Source: Bacillota bacterium (GTDB taxonomy: Bacteria; Bacillota; Clostridia; Clostridiales; Caloramatoraceae). From it: a stretch of 48,916 nt of DNA. Position numbers and translations under genes: made by a program. The notes under the pieces were generated by a model that worked only from the letters and a program-made list of their open reading frames with translations, had not been told where the DNA came from and searched no databases. Positions within the stretch are counted from its first letter, which is position 1, and each line of letters opens with the position of its first letter. The DNA is taken from positions 1-48,916 of the forward strand of contig JAEZLD010000155.1 of NCBI GenBank assembly GCA_023415335.1, in the 5' to 3' direction. Shown piece after piece: positions 41,929 to 48,916 of this stretch.

Positions 41929-42960
41929 ATGGATAAGGTAAAGGTGGTTCTTTGGGGCATAGGAAATATGGGTGGAGGCTTTGGCCGTATGCTTCTTGAG
42001 AAGGAAGGCTTTGAAATAGTGGGAGCCATAAACCAGATTAACATGGGAATGGACTTAGGCGACCACCTTGGTATAGGCAGGAAGCTTGGAGTTACTATAA
42101 CTGATGATGCTGAGAAGGTGCTCGGCAGTGTTAAGGCTGATGTTGTATTACTTGCAATCCACTCCTTTGTAAAGGGTGTGGAAAAGCAGATAAAGACCAT
42201 ATGCAGGCATGGAATGAACGTGATTACCATAGCAGAGGAGATGAGCTACCCATATGTAGCTGAGAGAGAGCTTTCAAAGGAAATAGATGAGTGTGCTATA
42301 GCAAATGGGGTTACAGTGCTTGGAACCGGTGTAAACCCAGGTCTTGTGCTGGATACCTATATAATAACCCTTTCTGCTTCCTGCAGGAGCGTAAAAAGGG
42401 TAAGGGCAAGAAGGGTCAATGACCTTTCACCATTTGGAAAGACAGTTATGATAGAGCAGGGTGTTGGCTTATCTGTAGAGGAGTTCAACAATGGCATAGC
42501 CGATGGCTCCGTTTATGGGCATGTGGGCTTTGAACAATCAATACCAATGATAGCAGACGCCCTTGGACTGGAAATAGATGAAATAAGGCAGACAAAGGAG
42601 CCAATCATATCTAATGTTTACAGGGAGACCAAGGATGTTGTGGTGGAGCCGGGAATGGTTTGCGGCTGTAACCACTGTGGATATGGCCTTAAGAATGGAG
42701 AGGCAGTAATAATACTTGAGCATCCACAGCAGATACACCCAGAGCTTGAGAATGTGGATACAGGAGACTATATATGGATTGAGGGAGACCCTGACATAAA
42801 TATGTGTATAAAGCCTGAGACTCCTGGAGGAATAGGAACCATAGCTGCTGCTGTTAACATGATTCCTCATGTTATAAATAGTGAGCCAGGGCTTAAGACA
42901 ATGCTTGACCTGCCAGTACCACATGCATTTATGAAGGATGTAAGAAATTATATAAAGTAA
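41929..42960 (+). CDS. ord: 2,4-diaminopentanoate dehydrogenase
   Basis: The 343-residue oxidoreductase has the N-terminal dinucleotide-binding VVLWGIGNMGGGFGRMLL. Its context is the complete ornithine fermentation set. It deaminates (2R,4S)-2,4-diaminopentanoate oxidatively to 2-amino-4-oxopentanoate with NAD(P)+. GGAGG lies before the ATG. It is the first gene after the sigma-54 promoter. Confidence 0.92.
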   Translation: MDKVKVVLWGIGNMGGGFGRMLLEKEGFEIVGAINQINMGMDLGDHLGIGRKLGVTITDDAEKVLGSVKADVVLLAIHSFVKGVEKQIKTICRHGMNVITIAEEMSYPYVAERELSKEIDECAIANGVTVLGTGVNPGLVLDTYIITLSASCRSVKRVRARRVNDLSPFGKTVMIEQGVGLSVEEFNNGIADGSVYGHVGFEQSIPMIADALGLEIDEIRQTKEPIISNVYRETKDVVVEPGMVCGCNHCGYGLKNGEAVIILEHPQQIHPELENVDTGDYIWIEGDPDINMCIKPETPGGIGTIAAAVNMIPHVINSEPGLKTMLDLPVPHAFMKDVRNYIK

Positions 42961-42976
42961 GATGAAGGTGATTGAT

Positions 42977-43288
42977 GTGAAGACTGCTAAAAAAGGGGAA
43001 TGGGTACAGGTACATGAAATTGTGCTGGGACCAGAGCAGAGAACGGCCAGGCTTCCTGAGGATACTATGGAGGTGCCTGTGGAGCTTTGGATTAAGGGCT
43101 TCCTGAATCAGGATGCGAAAATGGGACAAGAAGCTGAAATAACCACACTTACCGGAAGGATTACAAGAGGAACATTAGTTGAGATAAACCCTACCTACGA
43201 TTATGGCTTCGGAGAGCAGTTTTCTCCGGAGTTGCTTAAGATAGGTCTTCAGCTTAAGGCTATTCTTGGGGAAGGAAGTGTGAAGTGA
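42977..43288 (+). CDS. ortA: 2-amino-4-oxopentanoate thiolase, alpha subunit
   Basis: The 103-residue small subunit acts with OrtB to split 2-amino-4-oxopentanoate with CoA into acetyl-CoA and alanine. Its sequence TAKKGEWVQVHEIVLGPEQR and GRITRGTLVEINP fit OrtA. The frame opens at ATG 42962, but no ribosome site precedes it. GTG 42977 has AAGGTG 6 bases ahead and gives the usual short N-terminus before AKKGEWV. Its stop overlaps the ortB ATG. Confidence 0.88.
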   Translation: MKTAKKGEWVQVHEIVLGPEQRTARLPEDTMEVPVELWIKGFLNQDAKMGQEAEITTLTGRITRGTLVEINPTYDYGFGEQFSPELLKIGLQLKAILGEGSVK

Positions 43289-44706
43289 TGAGGGATAACA
43301 GCTATGAGGCGGTAAAATCCAGAAGGAATGAAATAATGAAAAATTCCTTAGGAATGGATTACGACAGGTTTGAAAGCGGTTCTATAGCCTTTGACTATGA
43401 AGCCATGATGAGGGAAACTGGTTATGACCTGCAGGAGATACAGAGGATACAAAGGTCTGTGGGAGTGGGAGATACCCCGCTGCTTGAGCTGAAGAATCTT
43501 ACTACCCTTGCCAGAAAGCTTGCACCTAAAGGAAAGGGGGCAAGGATATTCGTAAAGGACGAAAGCTGCAACCCATCAGGTAGCTTTAAAGACAGAAGAG
43601 CGTCCATATCAGTGTACCATGCAAGGAAGCTTGGATACAAGGGAGTGGTAGCAGCAACCAGCGGAAACTATGGAGCGGCAGTTGCTTCCCAGGCAGCTAT
43701 GCAGAATTTAAGGTGCATAATAGTACAGGAATGCTATGACTCCAAGAAGGTTGGACAGCCTGAAATACTTGAAAAGCAGAGAAAATGCGAATGCCTGGGA
43801 TCAGAGGTTATACAGCTGACTGTAGGACCAGAGTTGTTTTATGTAGTTTTAAGGGTGCTGGAGGAAACAGGTTACTTTAATTCCTCTCTGTACTCTCCTT
43901 ATGGAATAGCAGGAGTTGAAACCCTAGGCTATGAGATTGCAATGCAGTGCAGAGAGACCATAGGCAGGGACCCGGATGTGGTTGTTGCAACTAATGCAGG
44001 AGGCGGCAACATTACAGGAACTGCCAGGGGGCTTGTTAAGGCAGGTGCTCTGGATACTAAGATAATCGGAGCCAGCGTTGACCTGACAGGACTTCATATG
44101 GCCTCTGACAAGGCCTTCAACAGGAAGTCCTTTACAACAGGACACACGGGCTTTGGTGTTCCATATGCCACTAACCCTGACCATTCAGATGTTCCAAGGA
44201 GCGCAGCAAGGGCGCTTAGATATATGGAAAGGTATTTAAGTGTAAAACAGGGAGAGGTATTCTACATGACTGAGGCACTAGCCCAGCTGGAGGGCATGGA
44301 AAGAGGCCCTGCAGGCAATACCTCACTTACTGCCGCCTTTGCACTGGCCATGGAGATGGACGAGGACCAGGTGATAGTAGTTCAGGAGACCGAATACACA
44401 GGAGCAGGAAAGCATCCCCTGGCCCAGCTGGCCTTTGCAAGGCAGAACGGGGTGGACATCAGGTTTGGTAATCCTGAGGAGGAAATCCCAGGTGAGAGTA
44501 TAATACTTCCTGAGCATCCATCCTTGATTAAGGTCAGGAATATAGACCTGAATAAAATGAGAAAATCATATATTAAAAATGCTGCCAAGAAGTCTGGAGC
44601 AGCTGTGGCAAATGAAAAGGATGTGGAATTTCTTATGAAGGAAACCATGTCAGACAAGGATTTTGTATTGAATACCTTGAGAGACCTTAATATAGAGGTG
44701 AAATAA
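43288..44706 (+). CDS. ortB: 2-amino-4-oxopentanoate thiolase, beta subunit (PLP)
   Basis: The 472-residue PLP enzyme of threonine-synthase-like fold type II has the lysine loop SCNPSGSFKDRRAS (Lys101) and the glycine-rich phosphate loop TNAGGGNITGTA. It is the catalytic partner of OrtA. ATG 43288 overlaps the ortA stop by one base (TGATG); an adjacent GTG at 43285 is less likely. Confidence 0.93.
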   Translation: MRDNSYEAVKSRRNEIMKNSLGMDYDRFESGSIAFDYEAMMRETGYDLQEIQRIQRSVGVGDTPLLELKNLTTLARKLAPKGKGARIFVKDESCNPSGSFKDRRASISVYHARKLGYKGVVAATSGNYGAAVASQAAMQNLRCIIVQECYDSKKVGQPEILEKQRKCECLGSEVIQLTVGPELFYVVLRVLEETGYFNSSLYSPYGIAGVETLGYEIAMQCRETIGRDPDVVVATNAGGGNITGTARGLVKAGALDTKIIGASVDLTGLHMASDKAFNRKSFTTGHTGFGVPYATNPDHSDVPRSAARALRYMERYLSVKQGEVFYMTEALAQLEGMERGPAGNTSLTAAFALAMEMDEDQVIVVQETEYTGAGKHPLAQLAFARQNGVDIRFGNPEEEIPGESIILPEHPSLIKVRNIDLNKMRKSYIKNAAKKSGAAVANEKDVEFLMKETMSDKDFVLNTLRDLNIEVK

Positions 44707-44720
44707 AAGGAGGAAACCAT

Positions 44721-45092
44721 ATGCCGATTAAAAGAGCAGATGATTTTGAAGTAAGACGTGAGCATTTGAAAAATCTTACTGACCAGGAGCTTGGACAGAG
44801 GTTCTGGACTCTGGCAGGAGATATAGTAGACCCCCTTGTTGAACTGGCCAGGAACAACACCACCCCTTCCATAGAAAGGTCCGTGCTTCTGAGAATGGGC
44901 TTTTCCAGCATAGAGGCAAAGGCAATAGTAGAGGCCACCATTGACAGGGGACTTATGGGAAAGGGCGCCGGAAATGTGGTATATACTGTAGCATGGAAGC
45001 TTGGTAGGGATTATCGCCAGGTAGGGCGTGAGATGGCAGAAGGCCTTCACTGGGACACAGCACAGAAGCTTTTTAAGGGGGGGGCAAGGTAA
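44721..45092 (+). CDS. oraS: D-ornithine 4,5-aminomutase, small subunit
   Basis: The 123-residue subunit pairs with OraE. It has the OraS pattern RADDFEVRREHLKNLTDQEL and MGKGAGNVVYTVAWKLG. Its size matches the known small subunit. AAAGGAGG precedes the ATG, and its stop overlaps the oraE start (TAATG), which suits equal production of the two subunits. Confidence 0.93.
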   Translation: MPIKRADDFEVRREHLKNLTDQELGQRFWTLAGDIVDPLVELARNNTTPSIERSVLLRMGFSSIEAKAIVEATIDRGLMGKGAGNVVYTVAWKLGRDYRQVGREMAEGLHWDTAQKLFKGGAR

Positions 45093-47296
45093 TGGATTTA
45101 AAAAGGAATGAAAAGCTTGACATAGAGGAGATATTAAAGGACTTGGATAAGTACCATCCCCGCAGGAGAGGCTGGGTATGGAGGGAGAGCGTAGATGACC
45201 TTCAGATGGGACCCTTCAGCTATAAGGAGATGAGCATGCCTCTTAAAAACAGCTATGGACTGCCAGCCTCCAAGTACTTTAAGGATATAGACCCTCAGCC
45301 AAGGGCCTCCATAACAACCGAAATAGCCTCCGGAAGGTTTGAGGATGACATAAGGAGAATGAGGATGGCTGCCTGGCATGGTGCTGACCACATAATGGTA
45401 ATAAGGACTGCCGGACAGAGCCATTTTGACGGACTTATAGAAGGAACTCCACAGGGTATAGGAGGAATCCCTGTTACAAGAAAACAGGTAAGGGCACAGA
45501 GGAAGGCACTTGACATGATAGAGGATGAGGTGGGCCGCCCAATAAACTACCACTCCTACGTATCAGGAGAGGCTGGACCTGACATAGCTGTTATGTTTGC
45601 AGAGGAGGGTGTAAATGGTGCCCATCAGGACCCCCAGTACAACGTGCTCTACAGGAACATCAACATGGTAAGGTCCTTTGTGGATGCAGCTGAGGCTAAG
45701 AAGGTTATGTGCTGGGCTGATATGGCACAGATAGACGGAGCCCATAATGCCAATGCTACCGCCAGGGATGCCTGGAAGGTTATGCCAGAGCTTATGGTGC
45801 AGCATGCACTTAACTCCATCTATTCAAGAAAGGTTGGAATGAACCCTAAGAATATATGCCTCTCAACGGTGCCTCCAACGGCACCTCCTGCACCTGCCAT
45901 GAGGCTTGACCTGCCATATGCAGTTGCACTGAGGGAGCTGTTTAAGGATTACAGGATGAGGGCGCAGCAGCACACCAAGTACATCGAATCAGATGGCAGG
46001 GAGGCTACTGTAACCCATGTGATGAATATACTCATATCAGAGCTTACCAGTGCTGATATACAGTCTACTATAACCCCTGATGAGGGTAGAAATGTTCCAT
46101 GGCACTACAACAATATAGCTGCCATAAGCACTGCCAAGCAGACCTTTGCAGGATTGGATGGCCTTATGGACATGGTGGAGCTAAAAAAGGATGGTTATCT
46201 AAGGGATAAGGTAAGGGAGCTTAAGGAAAGAGCTGTGCTTTTCATGGAGGAGATCATACAGGCTGGAGGATACTTTAAGGCTGTAGAGGAGGGCTTCTTC
46301 GTGGATTCTGGGTACTATCCGGAGAGAAATGGTGACGGAATAGTAAGAAAGATAGATGGAGGACTGGGTGCAGGCACTGTTTATCCAAGAGATGAGGACT
46401 ATATGGCTCCTGTCACAGCACACTTTGGATACAACCATCTTCCCGAGAGTGTGGATAACCCATCAGAGCTAATAGACGGTTGCACCCTTGAAAAGCCTGA
46501 AAAGATAGTTTATATAGATGAACTGGATGAAGAGGATAACGTTAACCTTAGGCTTAAGGAGGGCATTAAATACCATAGTCCTGAGCATTTAAAGCCAGAG
46601 GTTGAATGGGCAGGGGACGGGTATATACTCCAGACCATGTTCCTACCGGTGGATGAGCGTACTGCCGAGGCTGCAGCATTGGAGATAGGAAGGAAGATGG
46701 GACTTGAGGATGTTCAGGTAATCCATAAGCAGGTGAACCATGAAAGTGAGGGTACCCTTATTGAGCTTAAGGGAAGGGTAGCCTTTGAGGTTGATGCCAC
46801 AAAGCTCACAATACCTCCAAAGCCTCAGGTAATGTCAGATGAGGAAATAAGGGCTGACATTGAAAGAAGGCCTATGAAGGTTGTTGCTGCAACTATTGGA
46901 GAGGATGAGCATTCAGTTGGTCTTAGAGAGATAATTGACATAAAGCATGGGGGCATCGAAAAGTACGGAATAGAGTGCATATACCTTGGAACCTCCTGCC
47001 CAATGGATAAGCTTGTGGATGCAGCTATTGAATCCAAGGCTGATGCAATACTGGCAAGCACTATAATAAGCCATGACAATATACACTACAAGAACATGAA
47101 GCATCTTCATGAGCTGTGCATAGAGAAGGGGATCAGGGACAGGATAATAATTGCCTGCGGAGGTACACAGGTTGCAAATGACCTGGCCATAGAAGCAGGT
47201 GTTGATCAGGGCTTTGGAAGAGGAAGCAAGGGAGTGCATATGGCAACCTTCCTTGTTAAAAAGAGAAGAGAACTTGAGGAAAAGGGGCTTATATAG
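45092..47296 (+). CDS. oraE: D-ornithine 4,5-aminomutase, large subunit (B12/PLP)
   Basis: The 734-residue catalytic subunit has a TIM-barrel part that binds PLP and substrate, and a C-terminal Rossmann domain that binds adenosylcobalamin base-off through D605-x-H607-x2-G610 (GEDEHSVGL). With OraS it converts D-ornithine to (2R,4S)-2,4-diaminopentanoate by a radical 1,2-amino shift. Length equals that of characterised OraE. Confidence 0.95.
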   Translation: MDLKRNEKLDIEEILKDLDKYHPRRRGWVWRESVDDLQMGPFSYKEMSMPLKNSYGLPASKYFKDIDPQPRASITTEIASGRFEDDIRRMRMAAWHGADHIMVIRTAGQSHFDGLIEGTPQGIGGIPVTRKQVRAQRKALDMIEDEVGRPINYHSYVSGEAGPDIAVMFAEEGVNGAHQDPQYNVLYRNINMVRSFVDAAEAKKVMCWADMAQIDGAHNANATARDAWKVMPELMVQHALNSIYSRKVGMNPKNICLSTVPPTAPPAPAMRLDLPYAVALRELFKDYRMRAQQHTKYIESDGREATVTHVMNILISELTSADIQSTITPDEGRNVPWHYNNIAAISTAKQTFAGLDGLMDMVELKKDGYLRDKVRELKERAVLFMEEIIQAGGYFKAVEEGFFVDSGYYPERNGDGIVRKIDGGLGAGTVYPRDEDYMAPVTAHFGYNHLPESVDNPSELIDGCTLEKPEKIVYIDELDEEDNVNLRLKEGIKYHSPEHLKPEVEWAGDGYILQTMFLPVDERTAEAAALEIGRKMGLEDVQVIHKQVNHESEGTLIELKGRVAFEVDATKLTIPPKPQVMSDEEIRADIERRPMKVVAATIGEDEHSVGLREIIDIKHGGIEKYGIECIYLGTSCPMDKLVDAAIESKADAILASTIISHDNIHYKNMKHLHELCIEKGIRDRIIIACGGTQVANDLAIEAGVDQGFGRGSKGVHMATFLVKKRRELEEKGLI

Positions 47297-47328
47297 CCCT
47301 TTTACCCTATTGCAACAATGAAACACCG

Positions 47329-47353
47329 TAGGGGAGGGACTCCGTGCCCTCCC
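47329..47353 (-). repeat. Copy 3 of the short GC-rich dispersed repeat
   Basis: On the - strand it reads GGGAGGGCACGGAGTCCCTC followed by CCCTA, matching the copy at 21440-21461. GGGAGGG and CCCTCCC make it a hairpin. It splits oraE from the MutL-like gene. Confidence 0.55.
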
Positions 47354-47361
47354 ATAAAATA

Positions 47362-47380
47362 AGGAAAAGCCAGCGGCTTT
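47362..47380. other. Hairpin between oraE and the MutL-like gene
   Basis: GAAAAGCC and GGCTTTTC form an 8-bp stem with loop AGC; no T run. Together with the preceding hairpin it might trim or attenuate the transcript. Confidence 0.5.
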
Positions 47381-47446
47381 TCAACCATACTTATTCACTC
47401 TTCACTATTACTTTTTACTTTAAATTAGCCTTTTGGAGGTGTGGAA

Positions 47447-48805
47447 GTGAAAATAGACGTGCTTGTTGCTGAAATAGGTAGCACCACAACCGTAATTAAT
47501 GCTTTCAATGGGATAAAAACCACAACCCCTGTTTTCATAGGCCAGGGGCAAGCACCAACCTCCGTATTGGAGGGGGACGTGAACATAGGCCTTAGGGCAG
47601 CTGTGGAGGATTTAAGGCTTAAGCTGGGAGAAGAGAGCCTTGAATATGGAGAACTCCTTGCTACCAGCAGTGCTGCAGGAGGTCTTAAGATGACAGTCCA
47701 TGGCCTGGTATATGACATGACTGCTAAGGCTGCCAAGGAGGCTGCACTAGGGGCAGGAGCCATAATCCATATGGTTACAGCAGGGAAGCTGAGAAGGAGC
47801 GATATAGAAAAAATCAAGTCTATAAAACCTAATATGATACTTATTGCAGGGGGGCTGGACTACGGAGAAAGGGATACCGCCTTAGACAATGCAGAAAAGA
47901 TATGGGACACTCTTAGGGGTGTGCCAATTATATATGCAGGCAACTGCGAAAATCAGGATGAGATAAGAGAAATATTCAAGGAGCAGATGGATATCCTTTA
48001 TGTAGTAGATAATGTTTACCCTAAGGTGGACCTGCTTAACGTGGAGCCCTGCAGAAGGATAATACAACAGGTTTTTGAGGAGCATATAGTCCATGCCCCT
48101 GGTATGGAAAGAGTCAGGGAGATGGTAAGCGGGCCTATTATACCCACTCCTGGTGCTGTGATGGAGGCGGCCATACTTCTTAAGGAGGACATAGGAGACC
48201 TGATGGTGCTTGACGTAGGGGGAGCTACCACAGATGTACACTCGGTTACCAGAGATTCTGATGAAATAGCCAGAATACTTATGGCTCCGGAGCCTGAGGC
48301 TAAAAGGACAGTGGAAGGCGATCTGGGTGTATATGTGAACGCAAGAAACGTAGTGGAACGCATAGGTGCAGAGAAGCTTTCTAAGGAACTTGGAATTAAT
48401 GTGGAAGAAACCCTAAGGGAGTACAAGGCAATACCAGATACTCCTGAGCAGGTAAAGCTTGTAGAGAGGCTTACCCTGGAGGCAGTGCTGACAGCTGTGC
48501 ACAGGCATGCGGGTACCGTACGAAGGCTTTATGGTGAAACAGGCAGGAAGTCTGCAGCAGAGGGTAAGGACCTGACTCAGGTTAAATACATTATTGGAAC
48601 AGGCGGAGCACTCACAAGGCTCCCCAGAAGAGTGAGTATAATGGAGCAGATAGCCTTAAGCGCCAAGGGAAATGAGCTTCTTCCAACTAGAGAAGCCCAG
48701 ATACTGGTGGATAACCATTATATAATGGCATCCTTGGGTGTACTTTCTAAAAGGTATCCGGAAGCGGCTCTTAAGCTTATGAAGAAAAGCCTGAATATAA
48801 TATAA
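47447..48805 (+). CDS. MutL/GlmL-like ATPase, probable ornithine aminomutase maintenance factor
   Basis: The 452-residue ASKHA-fold ATPase has phosphate-1 AEIGSTTTVINAF at the N-terminus and phosphate-2 MVLDVGGATTDVHSV at about 255. GlmL/MutL proteins are encoded next to B12 mutases such as glutamate mutase, and are thought to reactivate or guard them. Its place directly after oraSE suggests the same service for ornithine aminomutase. GTG 47441 also opens the frame, but GTG 47447 is 7 bases from TGGAGG. Confidence 0.9.
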   Translation: MKIDVLVAEIGSTTTVINAFNGIKTTTPVFIGQGQAPTSVLEGDVNIGLRAAVEDLRLKLGEESLEYGELLATSSAAGGLKMTVHGLVYDMTAKAAKEAALGAGAIIHMVTAGKLRRSDIEKIKSIKPNMILIAGGLDYGERDTALDNAEKIWDTLRGVPIIYAGNCENQDEIREIFKEQMDILYVVDNVYPKVDLLNVEPCRRIIQQVFEEHIVHAPGMERVREMVSGPIIPTPGAVMEAAILLKEDIGDLMVLDVGGATTDVHSVTRDSDEIARILMAPEPEAKRTVEGDLGVYVNARNVVERIGAEKLSKELGINVEETLREYKAIPDTPEQVKLVERLTLEAVLTAVHRHAGTVRRLYGETGRKSAAEGKDLTQVKYIIGTGGALTRLPRRVSIMEQIALSAKGNELLPTREAQILVDNHYIMASLGVLSKRYPEAALKLMKKSLNII

Positions 48806-48816
48806 GGAGGGTTTAT

Positions 48817-48916
48817 ATGTTTCCCAGAATCGAAATAGATTTAAATAAGCTGAAGAGCAATACGGAAAGAATGGTTAAGCTATGCAGAGAAAACTGCATA
48901 GAGATAGCTGGGGTAA
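48817..48916 (+). CDS. orr: Ornithine racemase, N-terminal fragment (cut by window end)
   Basis: The first 33 codons, MFPRIEIDLNKLKSNTERMV and on, match the start of alanine racemase N-terminal-like PLP enzymes. In this operon the member is ornithine racemase, which makes the D-ornithine used by OraSE. AAGGAGG precedes the ATG. The catalytic lysine is still outside or near the cut, so the assignment rests mostly on context. Confidence 0.8.
   Translation, partial: MFPRIEIDLNKLKSNTERMVKLCRENCIEIAGV

Overview
The window looks like a chromosomal segment of a low-GC, anaerobic, amino-acid-fermenting Clostridia member. The evidence is AT-rich DNA with heavy use of AGA/AGG and ATA codons, strong GGAGG ribosome sites, the SCIFF peptide (scfA/scfB) that marks Clostridia, T-box leaders, a Firmicutes-type 6S RNA, and a Stickland-type D-ornithine degradation cluster like that of Acetoanaerobium (Clostridium) sticklandii. 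Most genes lie on the + strand.

Layout. (1) 1-3.6 kb: two tandem tRNA-Gln (the first cut by the window edge), an intergenic array of small hairpins, a lipoprotein, a zinc-ribbon protein, a MocR-type regulator, and on the - strand two DUF1858 redox proteins in tandem. The second of these has an in-frame TGA exactly where its neighbour has the second Cys of CxxC, followed by a bacterial-SECIS-like hairpin. I read it as an unannotated selenoprotein. (2) 3.7-6.3 kb: HEAT-repeat protein, YigZ, CoA-binding protein, YebC. (3) 6.4-25.1 kb: a conserved clostridial housekeeping block: BofC-like protein, ruvC-ruvA-ruvB-queA-tgt, two yajC, a TIGR04086-type membrane protein, scfA-scfB, HD protein, secD-secF, apt, relA, dtd, metallo-beta-lactamase hydrolase, hemZ and T-box-aspS. 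(4) 25.3-27.6 kb: an EAL/HDOD protein, a 6S RNA gene and tcdA. (5) 27.9-33.9 kb: a type I restriction-modification island (small ORF-hsdM-hsdS-hsdR) whose codon use differs from its neighbours. HsdS carries an EcoR124-like TAEL spacer repeat. (6) 34.1-34.9 kb: yajQ and a CsoR/CstR-type repressor. (7) 35.0-37.3 kb: a run of decayed genes (transglutaminase-like, VOC, flavin reductase, and a deletion remnant of the sigma-54 activator found intact at 40.3 kb). (8) 37.3-40.2 kb: AraC/GyrI regulator, a Cys-rich protein, and T-box(Asn)-asnA. (9) 40.3-48.9 kb: a PAS/AAA+/Fis sigma-54 activator, a textbook -24/-12 promoter, then ord-ortA-ortB-oraS-oraE-mutL-like-orr (orr cut by the window end).

How the genes work together. 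The last block encodes conversion of ornithine, by racemisation (orr), B12/PLP 4,5-aminomutation (oraSE), oxidative deamination (ord) and thiolysis (ortAB), into acetyl-CoA and alanine. A MutL/GlmL-like ATPase probably maintains the B12 enzyme and the sigma-54 activator probably controls the operon. aspS and asnA each carry a T-box, with specifiers GAC and AAC, so the two genes sense different tRNAs (Asp and Asn). The strongest new candidate is the Cys/Sec DUF1858 pair at 3.0-3.6 kb. All family assignments are from reading the translated sequence; no database search was possible.
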